From Uliginosibacterium flavum (lineage in GTDB: Bacteria; Pseudomonadota; Gammaproteobacteria; Burkholderiales; Rhodocyclaceae), in NCBI RefSeq assembly GCF_040566545.1, contig NZ_JBEWZI010000002.1:124001-188000 (forward strand): a stretch of DNA of 64,000 bases. Direction: 5' to 3'. This document shows, in pieces, positions 27,001 through 34,656 of the stretch. The notes under the pieces were generated by a model. It was not told the DNA's origin, did no database searches, and saw nothing but the letters and a program-made list of their open reading frames with translations. A program made the translations under genes and the position numbers. Each line of letters starts with the position of its first letter. Position 1 is the stretch's first letter.

Positions 27001-27562
27001 CACCATGGGCGGAGCCTCAGACACGCTGCAATTCGCCTACCAGCAACTATCAGGGGACTTCACCCTGCTCGCCCGCCTGACTTCGCTGGAAGCCGTACCC
27101 ACCGGCATGAGTACCGGCAACTGGCGTGCTGGCCTGATGATCCGCAACAGCCTGGATGCCGGCTCACGCTACTACGGCCTGATCATGCGCGGCATCCCGC
27201 GCCTGCAGTGGGAGCAGCGCAAGAACGACAACGAAACCACCAGCAGCTCAGCCCTGAGCCCCAGCTACACCTTGTCGCCCTCTTCGGCAGCACCGCTGTG
27301 GCTCAAGCTGGTGCGTAGCGGCACGGCGATCACCGTATCCTATTCCACCGATGGAGGCGTCACCTGGCTGGCCAACAAAACGCAGGATTTCGCGGCGTCA
27401 GGCTACACAGCCTTCGGCGACAGCGTTTACGTTGGCTTGATGGGCGTTTCCGGCAGCACATCGGTCACCTCGACCAGCGTATTCGATTTCGTCAGCGTCA
27501 CGGCCAGCAACTCCGGCTCATCAAGCTCAAGCTCCAGTTCTTCAAGCTCTGGCGGCCTCTGA
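24086..27562 (+). CDS. Multidomain pectinolytic lipoprotein: pectate lyase (PL1) plus pectin methylesterase (CE8)
   Basis: A 1158-residue exported lipoprotein (lipobox FLTAC, Cys25) with a Gly/Ser-rich linker to about residue 55. Residues 80-500 are a PL1 pectate lyase: WIDHCTFSDGSHP from residue 280, GLIDIEDSSDYVTISY and the catalytic RAPRAR motif at 369-374. Residues 570-880 are a CE8 pectin methylesterase with NQDTLYL (Asp736), GDVDFIFGPG (Asp759) and ARQWDDG (Arg822). A Ser-rich linker of about 45 residues joins a C-terminal beta-sandwich-like domain (930-1140), perhaps concanavalin-A-like, before a final Ser tail. De-esterification and cleavage of pectin are thus combined in one surface enzyme. 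ATG 24086 follows GGGGGTGA; the frame upstream is repeat sequence. Confidence 0.93.
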   Translation: MKFARSCAWGKACLGAALLAFLTACGGGGSGGGGTESNAGSSSSGASSGSSSSSSSGGATLSASAIPSGWASQGTGTTGGAGAPTSNIYVVHNRAEMNAALENRNSSSWSATDTTAQINAKNEAKIIYVVGSIYGTDLGNGKFADEAYYKTLSTTAANYDWNLYIKSVDKSYTPTTAETAAISKLSSARTTLQNLQKAQIQFTVPSNTTILGVGADAKIIDGFFTINGGSSKDQGSNIIVRNLEFQAPQDLAPAYTNTVGKEEWNAKYKAINVVTGKQLWIDHCTFSDGSHPDSAEVLTLGGVTKVVQRHDGLIDIEDSSDYVTISYTIFKNHDKTNMVGGSGDGNGAKERAYNHMSFNNNIWQDTTQRAPRARFGQFHLYNNSYTGNTDASSYPNSYYIGMGAESRILSEANVFDMTGSKTAVGRVFSNYNGYQFKDVGSWFNGVAASSELEAAAKAALDARYSSAVSAGASSGFTVAAYTNELGWTPPYAYTLGSSAAQVREHNLANAGAGKLPVTVASSTRPMLDDSAATNYTVAKALAGSDSWAPQNASAGQPNAGHIDTSAITPDYVVNPDGSTGYSTIQSALNAASTSAAARVYIQVKAGSYDELLVVSSSATTAITLYSAESDASKVVVTNALYQNSPKADYIAKVSAATYTGNTEATSKFNTCAARTTIGKECSSTLRILNSGFNAINMTVQNTWGDSEASNNQALAVIVEKADKVVFDKVRLISNQDTLYLANSGKRSYFTGGEITGDVDFIFGPGTAVFDGATIRYTGTRKPAGGYIAAPSTLATQAHGFVFNNCVFLADSLTTDDSVFLARQWDDGTGSVGKMIVRNSVIGKHLALTNGPWKATTIGGAATTYSAGSEAYLAEYRNWDEVQKASSGGSSSSSSSSSSSSSSSSSSSSSSSSSSSSSGGSSSSSSSSGGVSTSTPISGSTTLTTAYVSGGLSAVPSTSYDSVNGIYTLVSAGTMGGASDTLQFAYQQLSGDFTLLARLTSLEAVPTGMSTGNWRAGLMIRNSLDAGSRYYGLIMRGIPRLQWEQRKNDNETTSSSALSPSYTLSPSSAAPLWLKLVRSGTAITVSYSTDGGVTWLANKTQDFAASGYTAFGDSVYVGLMGVSGSTSVTSTSVFDFVSVTASNSGSSSSSSSSSSSGGL

Positions 27563-27577
27563 TCCGTTCCGATTAAG

Positions 27578-27609
27578 AAAAGCCCGCCCTCACCCGGCGG
27601 GCTTTTTAC
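27578..27609 (+). terminator. Intrinsic terminator after the pectinolytic gene
   Basis: AAAAGCCCGCC (27578-27588) pairs with GGCGGGCTTTT (27596-27606), followed by further T residues. Confidence 0.9.
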
Positions 27610-27918
27610 TTTTTGGTAGGAGATTCAGGAAAGCCGCAGGCCACTTCCGACGCCTGGACATCTCGCCAGCCCAAGCATTTCAAAAAAACAAAATCCAACC
27701 CCCAGACGTCAGAAGGAGCTTCGCTTTTCTGACCAACGAAACGGCCACGCACTCTGAGTTTTGGCCTGCCCCACCCATGCACGTTTTCCCGCAAATTCTG
27801 CATCACGCAAGATGCGAAGAAACATGTAGACGATTCTCCACCCACGGCACTCCATCAATTCACGTACAATCCCAAAGTCATTAATTTTAGCCAAAAAAAC
27901 TACCGAAAGGCATATATC
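27610..27918. other. AT-richer intergenic stretch, no gene recognised
   Basis: About 300 bp with lower GC than the flanks and runs of A and T. Two overlapping minus-strand open frames of 61 and 79 codons occur in different frames, with no ribosome site, no recognisable domain and no agreement on one reading frame. It may be a decayed gene remnant. The last 60 bp hold AT-rich sequence suitable for the promoter of the next gene. Confidence 0.4.
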
Positions 27919-28632
27919 ATGAAGATCGCAATAACCTGCGCAGCACTGTGCTTGCTTTCTGCAAGTGCGTCTGCCGAGCTTGACTCAACCGCCCCGAACC
28001 GCATAAAAGTCGGAGACAAGATCAACCTCACGGTGCAGAGATATGAGCAAGAGTCGCCTTCTGAGCCGTCCATTCTTCAAGAAAAAAAATCTTCAGCATC
28101 GTATTCCATTGATTCGGACACGGGTGAAGAGCGCAGCGTGAAATACTCGAACGGAGCGATAGAAGTATTCAACAAAAAGCTCGCTTTTATTGCCAGCGTC
28201 AGCAAAAACGGTGAGCGCAAAGACCTGAAGCCCTCCGCCATCAAGAACTGGATGCCGACCTCTGATCTCAAGGCAGGGATGAAGTGGACATTCGAAACGC
28301 TCTGGGAAGCAGAAGCTTCCAACGCAGCCCGGCATATGTGCCAATTCGATGGGGGCTACAAGGCACGCTCTTCTGACTCGGAACGCGACCTCACCATTGA
28401 TGGCAAGCTCGTTCACCTGAACGTCACCGTTGTCGACATTGAAGGCAACATCAGTCTCAGAACTTGCGAAGGTGACGCGTGGCGCGTCCAGGAGCGTTAC
28501 GTTTACTCGAAAGATCTGGACCTCATAATTGAGCACAACATCCTTCAAAAAGACCCCTTCGGAAAAATGCTGGGCGGCGCCAGTAATCGACTGCTGAAAG
28601 TCAGCGCCATTACGACAAACCCCGTGCGCTGA
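27919..28632 (+). CDS. Hypothetical exported protein, 237 aa
   Basis: I do not recognise the family. A signal peptide (MKIAITCAALCLLSASASA, cut before ELDST) indicates export, and no TM helix follows. The mature part is hydrophilic, Lys/Ser-rich and has two Cys (HMCQFDGG and RTCEGDAW), which could form a disulfide. Repeated beta-type patterns such as KWTFETLWEAE and HLNVTVVDIEGN suggest a beta-rich domain, possibly of the DUF3108-like kind, but this is only a guess. GAAAGG lies 8 bp before the ATG. Base composition is lower in GC than in neighbouring genes. Monocistronic, with its own terminator. Confidence 0.75.
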   Translation: MKIAITCAALCLLSASASAELDSTAPNRIKVGDKINLTVQRYEQESPSEPSILQEKKSSASYSIDSDTGEERSVKYSNGAIEVFNKKLAFIASVSKNGERKDLKPSAIKNWMPTSDLKAGMKWTFETLWEAEASNAARHMCQFDGGYKARSSDSERDLTIDGKLVHLNVTVVDIEGNISLRTCEGDAWRVQERYVYSKDLDLIIEHNILQKDPFGKMLGGASNRLLKVSAITTNPVR

Positions 28633-28680
28633 ACTCTTTGACTCCCGGAGCGCTCACGCCCCAAAAAAAGCCCCGCGCAA

Positions 28681-28715
28681 CAAAAAGCCCGCTACACAGA
28701 GCGGGCTTTTTGTTG
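28681..28715. terminator. Bidirectional intrinsic terminator between the hypothetical gene and argJ
   Basis: CAAAAAGCCCGCT (28681-28693) pairs perfectly with AGCGGGCTTTTTG (28700-28712). A-runs on one side and T-runs on the other allow it to serve both converging genes. Confidence 0.92.
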
Positions 28716-28732
28716 TCCAGATCAGGCGAGCA

Positions 28733-29971
28733 TCACGACCGGTAATCCGCATTGATCTTCACGTAGTCATACGAGAAGTCGCAGGTCCACACCGTCGCCG
28801 CCGCATCGCCCCGTGCCAGATCGGCACGCACGGTGATTTCGGCATTTTTCATGATGCGCGAACCATCTTCCTCACGGTAGGCGGCGGCACGACCGCCATG
28901 GTGAGCGACCAGCACTTCTTCCTTGCCATCACCCAGCCACACGCGCAGCGTGCTGACGTCCAGGTCCAGCACGCCGGCATAGCCGATGGCAGCGAGGATG
29001 CGGCCGAGGTTGGGGTCGGAGGCGAAGAAGGCGGTCTTGACCAGCGGCGAGTGGGCCACGGCGTAAGCGATCTGGCGGCACTCGTCGCGGCTCTTGCCGC
29101 CTTCGATGACGATGCTCATGAATTTGGTGGCGCCTTCGCCGTCGCGCACGATGGCTTGCGCCAGCCACACGGAAAGATCGACCACGGCGTCGCGCAGTGC
29201 CTTGTAGTCGGCGGAAGTGATATCGGTAATGGCCGGGGCGCCGGATGCGCCGGTAGCGATCAGAATGAAGCTGTCATTGGTGGAAGTATCGCCATCCACG
29301 GTGATGCTGTTGAATGACAGATCGGCAGCCTCTTTCACCAAGGCGTTGAGCTGCGGCTGGGCGACGTCCGCATCGGTAGCGAGGAAACCGAGCATGGTGG
29401 CCATATTCGGTTTGATCATGCCCGCACCCTTGCTCATGCCGGTCAGGGTGACGGTCCTGCCACCAATGACAATTTGGCGCGAGGCGCACTTGGGCTGGGT
29501 ATCGGTGGTCATGATGGCGTGACAGGCTTCGTACCAGCCATCGTCCTTCAGCGCGGCCTTGGCAGCGGGCAGGCCGGCGATGAGCTTGTCGACCGTCAGG
29601 TGTTCAAGGATCACGCCAGTCGAGAAGGGCAGCACTTCGGCCGCCGCCACGCCCAGCATTTCAGCCACGGCGTCGCAGCTCAGATGCGCGTTGGCAATGC
29701 CCAGTTCGCCAGTGCCGGCATTGGCAATACCGGTGTTGATGACCAGTGCGCGAATCGGTCCGGCTGCCAGATGTTCCTTGCACACAGTAACCGGTGCGGC
29801 ACAGAAGCGATTTTGCGTGAATACGCCAGCCACGCGGCTGCCCGGCACAAGCTCGATCAAGGCCAGATCGCGCCGGTTGGGCTTGCGGATCGCCGCCTCG
29901 GCGGTCCCTAGGCGCACACCAGCGACCGGCAGGAGTTGATGGGCAAGCGGCAGAGGCAGATTCACGGGCAT
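28733..29971 (-). CDS. argJ: Glutamate N-acetyltransferase / amino-acid acetyltransferase
   Basis: A 412-residue bifunctional or monofunctional ornithine acetyltransferase of the arginine pathway. It is made as a precursor that cleaves itself before Thr192 in KPNMATMLGF to give two chains. RVAGVFTQNRFCAAPV, VINTGIANAGTG, FSTGVILEHL and TVDGDTSTNDSFILIATG are the conserved motifs. The 202-bp gap to the upstream HDOD gene contains no feature that I can identify. Monocistronic. Confidence 0.96.
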   Translation of the reverse strand: MPVNLPLPLAHQLLPVAGVRLGTAEAAIRKPNRRDLALIELVPGSRVAGVFTQNRFCAAPVTVCKEHLAAGPIRALVINTGIANAGTGELGIANAHLSCDAVAEMLGVAAAEVLPFSTGVILEHLTVDKLIAGLPAAKAALKDDGWYEACHAIMTTDTQPKCASRQIVIGGRTVTLTGMSKGAGMIKPNMATMLGFLATDADVAQPQLNALVKEAADLSFNSITVDGDTSTNDSFILIATGASGAPAITDITSADYKALRDAVVDLSVWLAQAIVRDGEGATKFMSIVIEGGKSRDECRQIAYAVAHSPLVKTAFFASDPNLGRILAAIGYAGVLDLDVSTLRVWLGDGKEEVLVAHHGGRAAAYREEDGSRIMKNAEITVRADLARGDAAATVWTCDFSYDYVKINADYRS

Positions 29972-30173
29972 GGCGGTTCCTTGGGAGGCTTGAAGACGGG
30001 AAGTGGGGGGATTTTACGGCATCACACGCCTCAGCCGCACTGCGTCTGGCGGCCGGGTACAGAAAGCTTACATAGAGGGGGCCGAAGAAGCGCATGCAGC
30101 ACCACTGTGCGGACAGACTGCCAGCACAAATCCTTCTCATGCTGTTCTTCAGGTCATGGCGATCCGGCGCGAC

Positions 30174-31634
30174 TTATTTCTTCAGCGCCGCGCGCCCTAC
30201 CACATGCTCGAAGCTGAGGCTGGCCTGCTGGGCGAAGTGGAGGAAGCCTTGCCAGGTTTCTTCATCCGGCGGGGCTGTCGTGTTGCGGTCAGCGTAGAAG
30301 AAGCCGATGACGCGGCCGCCGGCAACGATGGGCGCGAGCATACCGTCGGTATGCCCGGTGATGGCACTGAGACGATCAATGCGCACGCCAGCGGGGGCTG
30401 TTCCGTTTAACCAGAAGGGACTGGCTTTGGTGAACAGCACGTTGATGATTTCACCGGGGCGGCCGTCCAGAGCAAACGCGAACTTGGCAACGAGCTTGTC
30501 GGCATCACGGCCCAGCGCAGCTTTGCCGGCGACTTTCGTGCGATCCGGCGACTGCAGGGCGAACACGGCGCGGCTCATGCCCAAGCCGCGATAGATGCCT
30601 TCGAGCACGAGATGCAGCACGTCATTCAGGCTGGGTTTGGCGCTGAGCAGCATGGAGAGTTCGCGCAGGATTTTCAGTTGCAGCATCGGATCGGGCGCGG
30701 GATCGGTCACTTCGACGATCTCGGCGTCAATATCGACCAGACCGCCTTCGGGCGGCACGGGAATCAGGCGCGCAGCGGCGGCGGCACCGAAATGCGTAGC
30801 CACGCGGGCCGCTTCGGCAGCGTTGTGGGTGATCTCCGCGGTGATGTCCTTGAGTGGCTGGCCAGCGAATTCGGCAAAGTGCGCCAGCGCCTCGCGCGCG
30901 GCCGGACAGTCCCAGCCGCCCTCGACGGCCTTGGCCAGGCGGTAACCCTGGGCGATAGCCTGCTCATCATCACTGGGATGCGGATGGCCTTCGGCCGCAG
31001 CGACCACCAGTGGGCCGAGTTGCCATTCCTTGGCCAATGCTGCAGTAAGGTGACGCAAGCGAAAGCCGAGGATGTCGACCTGCAGATCCTCGGGCTTTTC
31101 ATCAGGCTGATCGCGCAAAGCTTCATCGAGCGCAATTGCCTGCTTGCCGCCGAAGCACCAGAAAGCCATCTCGCCGACCTGCCCGAGCAAGGTGGCGATG
31201 AAGACCTCCTCCGGCGCCTTGCTGCCCTTGGCAACAGCAGCGGTGCGCGCCTGCACGGCGGCATGGAAGCAACGCGCCATTTCGCCGATGACGCGATCGC
31301 GCATACCACCAGTCAGTAGCGCGTCGACCAGATGAATGGACAGGACGATATGGCCGACCAGATCAAAACCGAGCACCACAATCGCGCGGCTGACGGTGCT
31401 GACGTGCTGGCGGCCGGGATTGAAGAGCACGCTGTTGGCGAGCTTGAGAACTTTGGCGGTAAGGGCTGCGTCCTGCAGGATGACGTGCGAGAGTCGGCTG
31501 GACGAGGCCGTCTCGTCTTCGGTGACATTGCGCACTTCCTGCACGGTACGGCCAAAAACGGGCATGTCCCGGTCGCGAATGCGCCCGATCCATTCCTGCA
31601 AGCTTGCTCGTCCCTGCTCATCGGCCACAGCCAC
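30174..31634 (-). CDS. HDOD-domain signalling protein with C-terminal GAF-like domain
   Basis: A 486-residue cytoplasmic protein. Residues 50-290 form an HDOD domain (SHVILQDAALTAKVLKLANS, STVSRAIVVLGFDLVGHIVL, ATLLGQVGEMAFWCFG), a catalytically inactive relative of HD phosphohydrolases. Residues 325-480 look like a GAF sensor domain (LLSAKPSLNDVLHLVLEGIY, FYADRN). HDOD proteins take part in c-di-GMP, stress and motility control; the specific role here is unknown. The start is a GTG at 31634 or, with better spacing from GGGAG, GTG at 31628. No partners are adjacent. Confidence 0.85.
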   Translation of the reverse strand: MAVADEQGRASLQEWIGRIRDRDMPVFGRTVQEVRNVTEDETASSSRLSHVILQDAALTAKVLKLANSVLFNPGRQHVSTVSRAIVVLGFDLVGHIVLSIHLVDALLTGGMRDRVIGEMARCFHAAVQARTAAVAKGSKAPEEVFIATLLGQVGEMAFWCFGGKQAIALDEALRDQPDEKPEDLQVDILGFRLRHLTAALAKEWQLGPLVVAAAEGHPHPSDDEQAIAQGYRLAKAVEGGWDCPAAREALAHFAEFAGQPLKDITAEITHNAAEAARVATHFGAAAAARLIPVPPEGGLVDIDAEIVEVTDPAPDPMLQLKILRELSMLLSAKPSLNDVLHLVLEGIYRGLGMSRAVFALQSPDRTKVAGKAALGRDADKLVAKFAFALDGRPGEIINVLFTKASPFWLNGTAPAGVRIDRLSAITGHTDGMLAPIVAGGRVIGFFYADRNTTAPPDEETWQGFLHFAQQASLSFEHVVGRAALKK

Positions 31635-31796
31635 GCTCCCGCATCGGTACTTGTCGTGGAGGTTCTACGGCCGATTCAGAGCCGCCTTGATAGAACAAAG
31701 GTCCCTGAATTGCAGCGTTTTGTTACAGATTTCATGCACGCGACAAACATACGCAAACGTATGCACAGCCAAGCGCTCAAGCGCAGCGGATCTTGG

Positions 31797-31890
31797 CCTG
31801 CAGCACACCTGCCCGTAAAAGCCCGGCTGGCGGGAATCTGCGGACATGCAGACTGAAGAAGGCCGCCCTGTGCGGCTCTTCAGAGGGGTT
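31797..31890. repeat. Dispersed intergenic repeat copy upstream of the HDOD gene
   Basis: CAGCACACCTGCCCG opens the copy as at 21846 and 44778. CTGAAGAAGGCCGC (31853-31866) then faces GCGGCTCTTCAG (31872-31883). The 31635-32018 gap is otherwise occupied by the repeats listed next. Confidence 0.7.
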
Positions 31891-31905
31891 AAGTAGCAGC
31901 CGACC

Positions 31906-31945
31906 CTCACCCCAACCCTCTCCCTGCCAGGGAGAGGGGCCGGTC
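31906..31945. repeat. CCCTCTCCC/GGGAGAGGG intergenic palindrome
   Basis: CCTCACCCCAACCCTCTCCC is followed by TGCCA and GGGAGAGGGG. It is the common proteobacterial CCCTCTCCC palindrome, related to the element at 16216. It lies between the HDOD gene and kup. Confidence 0.7.
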
Positions 31946-31966
31946 GGGGCTGCTCGTGCAAGAGGG

Positions 31967-32015
31967 CTTGCGACTTGCGACTTGCGACTTGCGACTTGCG
32001 ACTTGCGACTTGCGA
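31967..32015. repeat. Seven perfect tandem copies of CTTGCGA next to the kup stop codon
   Basis: Units of CTTGCGA run without a mismatch from 31967 to 32015, seven copies in 49 bp. Three bases later comes the kup stop (32019-32021, minus strand). The array is perfect, which suggests recent expansion or active homogenisation. It is a different 7-mer from the TGCTGAG and CTGGGGA arrays elsewhere in the window but the same unit length. Confidence 0.95.
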
Positions 32016-32018
32016 GGA

Positions 32019-33911
32019 TCAGATCATCACCCGGCTGCCCAGCTCCACCACCCGCGCCGTCGGCAGCTTGAAGAAGTTGGCCGCACTGGAGGCATTGCGG
32101 AACAGGAATTCGAACATGCGCTCACGCCAGATTGCCATGCCGCGCACTTCAAGGGACGGCAGGATGGTTTCGCGGCTGAGGAAGTAGGACACCTGCTGCG
32201 GATCGATCTCCAGCCCTTGCTCCGCGCAGCGCAACAGCGCGGTGGGCAGATCTGGCTCTTCCATGAAACCGAAACGTACCAGCACGCGATGGAAGGTCTT
32301 GCCCAACTGCTGCACTTCGACGCGATCTTCAACAGGCACGCGCGGCACGGTTTCGATGATCACGCTGACGAAGACCGTGCGCTCGTGCAGCACCAGATTG
32401 TGCTTGAGGTTGTGCAGCAACGCGGTCGGCACCTGATCCGCACGCGGATTGAGGAAGAGCGCGGTATGCGGCACGCGGTGAATGTCATCACCATCAAGCA
32501 TGCGGGCAAACGGAGCCAGCGGCACGTCGTCGTTTTTCTGCGCCTCGGCCAGCAGCACGCGCCCGCGTCGCCAGGTAAACAGGATCAGACTGACGAGTCC
32601 GCCAAAAACCAATGGGAACCAGCCCCCATCGGCGATCTTCAGGCCATTCGAGGCCAGAAAAACCAACTCGACAAACAGCAAGGGCACGAAAACCAGGCCG
32701 CACACCACAGGCGGCCACTTCCATTCGCGCAGCGCCACCGCGAAAGCCAGCGCGCTGGTCACCAGCATGGTCAGCGTCACGGCAATGCCATAGGCGGCAG
32801 CCAGATTGGTCGAGGAGCGGAAGCCGATCACGGTGAGCAGCACGAAGACCAGCAGCGTCCAGTTGATGAAGGGCAGATAGATCTGGCCCATCTGCGCGCC
32901 GGAGGTGTGCTTGACCGGCATGCGCGGGCAGAAGCCGAGCTGAATCAGCTGCAAGGTCACCGAATACGCACCGGTGATCAAGGCCTGCGAAGCGATCACG
33001 GTCGCCGCTGTAGCCAGGCCCACCATCGGATACAGCGCCCAGCCGGGCACGCCAAGGTAGAACGGATTCACGGCAGTGGCCGGATTGCTGATCATCAGCG
33101 CGCCCTGGCCCAGATAGTTCAACAGCAAGCTGGGTAGCACGAAGAAGAGCCAGCCATAGCGGATCGGGCGAATACCGAAGTGGCCCATGTCGGCATACAG
33201 CGCCTCGCCCCCGGTGATGGTAAGGAATACGGCGCCCATCGCGAAGAAAGTCAGCTTCGGACTATTGATGGCAAAAGCGATCGCGTGATGCGGCGACAGC
33301 GCTGCCAACACTTGCGGATGGGCCACGATGTTGTACAGACCGATAGCCGCCAGACACAGAAACCACAGGATCACGAAATAGCCGAAAAAGCCGCCGATAC
33401 GCGCCGTGCCGTGCCGTTGCACCGCAAACAAACCGACCAGGATGCCCAGCGTGATCGGCACGACCCAGGGCTTCAATGCCGGCGTGGCGATCTCCAGACC
33501 TTCCACCGCAGACAGCACCGAGATGGCCGGCGTAATGATGCCATCCCCATAAAACAGCGACGCTCCGACAATGCCCAGCGCTATTGCGACCGTCTTCTTG
33601 CGTGGAGAGTCGGCTGCCCCGGACAGCACCCGTGCCATCAGTGCGACCACGCCCCCCTCGCCGTGATTGTCGGCGCGCAACACGATCATGACGTACTTGA
33701 AAGTCACGATGATCAAGAGGCTCCACACGATCAGCGAGAGCACGCCGAACACATTTTCAGGTGTAACCGGCAGAGCATGGTGGCTGGCCGGATTGAAGGC
33801 CTCCTTCAGCGCATACAGCGGACTGGTGCCGATGTCGCCATACACCACACCCAGCGCCGCCAGCACCAGTTTCGGCAGGGCTTGCGAGGACTCGCCATGG
33901 GGATTACTCAT
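32019..33911 (-). CDS. kup: Low-affinity potassium uptake protein, KUP family
   Basis: A 630-residue K+/H+ symporter. The N-terminal LAALGVVYGDIGTSPLYALK is the KUP signature, followed by about twelve TM helices (GDGIITPAISVLSAVEGLE, TGGEALYADMGHFGIRPI) and a cytoplasmic C-terminal domain of about 180 residues. The gene lies downstream of kdpD-kdpE on the same strand with a 64-bp gap, so a KdpDE-type system may control it. Its 3' end abuts a CTTGCGA array. Confidence 0.97.
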   Translation of the reverse strand: MSNPHGESSQALPKLVLAALGVVYGDIGTSPLYALKEAFNPASHHALPVTPENVFGVLSLIVWSLLIIVTFKYVMIVLRADNHGEGGVVALMARVLSGAADSPRKKTVAIALGIVGASLFYGDGIITPAISVLSAVEGLEIATPALKPWVVPITLGILVGLFAVQRHGTARIGGFFGYFVILWFLCLAAIGLYNIVAHPQVLAALSPHHAIAFAINSPKLTFFAMGAVFLTITGGEALYADMGHFGIRPIRYGWLFFVLPSLLLNYLGQGALMISNPATAVNPFYLGVPGWALYPMVGLATAATVIASQALITGAYSVTLQLIQLGFCPRMPVKHTSGAQMGQIYLPFINWTLLVFVLLTVIGFRSSTNLAAAYGIAVTLTMLVTSALAFAVALREWKWPPVVCGLVFVPLLFVELVFLASNGLKIADGGWFPLVFGGLVSLILFTWRRGRVLLAEAQKNDDVPLAPFARMLDGDDIHRVPHTALFLNPRADQVPTALLHNLKHNLVLHERTVFVSVIIETVPRVPVEDRVEVQQLGKTFHRVLVRFGFMEEPDLPTALLRCAEQGLEIDPQQVSYFLSRETILPSLEVRGMAIWRERMFEFLFRNASSAANFFKLPTARVVELGSRVMI

Positions 33912-33975
33912 GAAATTCTCCGGAGATTATGCACACGCGACTGAGCCACAAACGGCGCCACGCCTCTTGCTTCAT

Positions 33976-34656
33976 TCAAATGACAAACCGGTATCCGGTA
34001 CCCGTCTCGGTCACAAAGTGGCGCGGACGCGCCGGATCGATTTCAAGCTTGTGACGCAGATGCCCGACATACACCCGCAAGTAATGTGCGCTTTCGACAA
34101 AGGCCGGCCCCCACACATCGCGCAGCAACTGGCGATGTGTCAGCACCTTTCCCTGCCCGGCGATCATTGCGCAGAGCAGGCGATATTCAATCGGCGTCAG
34201 ATGCAGTTCCACACCCGCGCGGATGACACGACGGCGGGCGAAATCCACCTCCACCTCGCCAAAGCGCATCAAGGGCAGCTCACTGCGCCCGCCCCGGCGC
34301 AGCAGCGCACGCACGCGGGCCAGCAACTCGCCCTTGGAAAAGGGCTTGATCAGGTAATCGTCTGCGCCAGCATCCAGTGCCTCGATCTTGTCGCGCTCCT
34401 GGCTGCGCGCGGAGAGCACCAGCACCGGCAACTCCGTCCAGGCACGCAACTCGCCGATGAAGCGCTTGCCATCACCATCAGGCAAGCCCAGGTCCAGCAC
34501 CACCAGTTGTGGGCATTCCTGCGCCAGTCGCTCGCGCGCATCTGCCATCGAACCCGCCTCCACGCAGCGTAAGGGCACGCTTGCCAAGGCATCGCAAAGC
34601 AGGCGGCGGATCTGCGGCTCGTCTTCCAGCACCAAAGCCAGGGGAGACTCATTCAT
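33976..34656 (-). CDS. kdpE: KdpE-like response regulator (OmpR family)
   Basis: A 226-residue regulator. Residues 1-120 are a receiver domain (LEDEPQIRRLL, phospho-acceptor in VVLDLGLPDGDG, KPFSKGELLARVRALLRR). Residues 130-226 are a winged-helix DNA-binding domain (LTPIEYRLLCAMIAGQGKVL, HRQLLRDVWG, HYLRVYVGHLRHKLE, TGTGYRFVI). The sequence is typical of KdpE. Its ATG lies 8 bp inside the end of the kinase gene with a strong GAGGGGGG ribosome site. kdpFABC is absent nearby; kup is the adjacent target candidate. Confidence 0.93.
   Translation of the reverse strand: MNESPLALVLEDEPQIRRLLCDALASVPLRCVEAGSMADARERLAQECPQLVVLDLGLPDGDGKRFIGELRAWTELPVLVLSARSQERDKIEALDAGADDYLIKPFSKGELLARVRALLRRGGRSELPLMRFGEVEVDFARRRVIRAGVELHLTPIEYRLLCAMIAGQGKVLTHRQLLRDVWGPAFVESAHYLRVYVGHLRHKLEIDPARPRHFVTETGTGYRFVI

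Noticed and set aside
27606..27894. Two minus-strand frames of 79 and 61 codons
   Set aside because: They are in different frames, overlap each other, have no ribosome site and show no recognisable domain; at best a decayed remnant.
31967..32015. CRISPR-like tandem structure
   Set aside because: Units are 7 bp with no spacers; the arrays are simple tandem repeats.
31956..33137. 393-codon plus-strand frame starting in the CTTGCGA array
   Set aside because: It runs opposite to kup, and its N-terminus is only the translated 7-bp repeat (ATCDLRL repeats).
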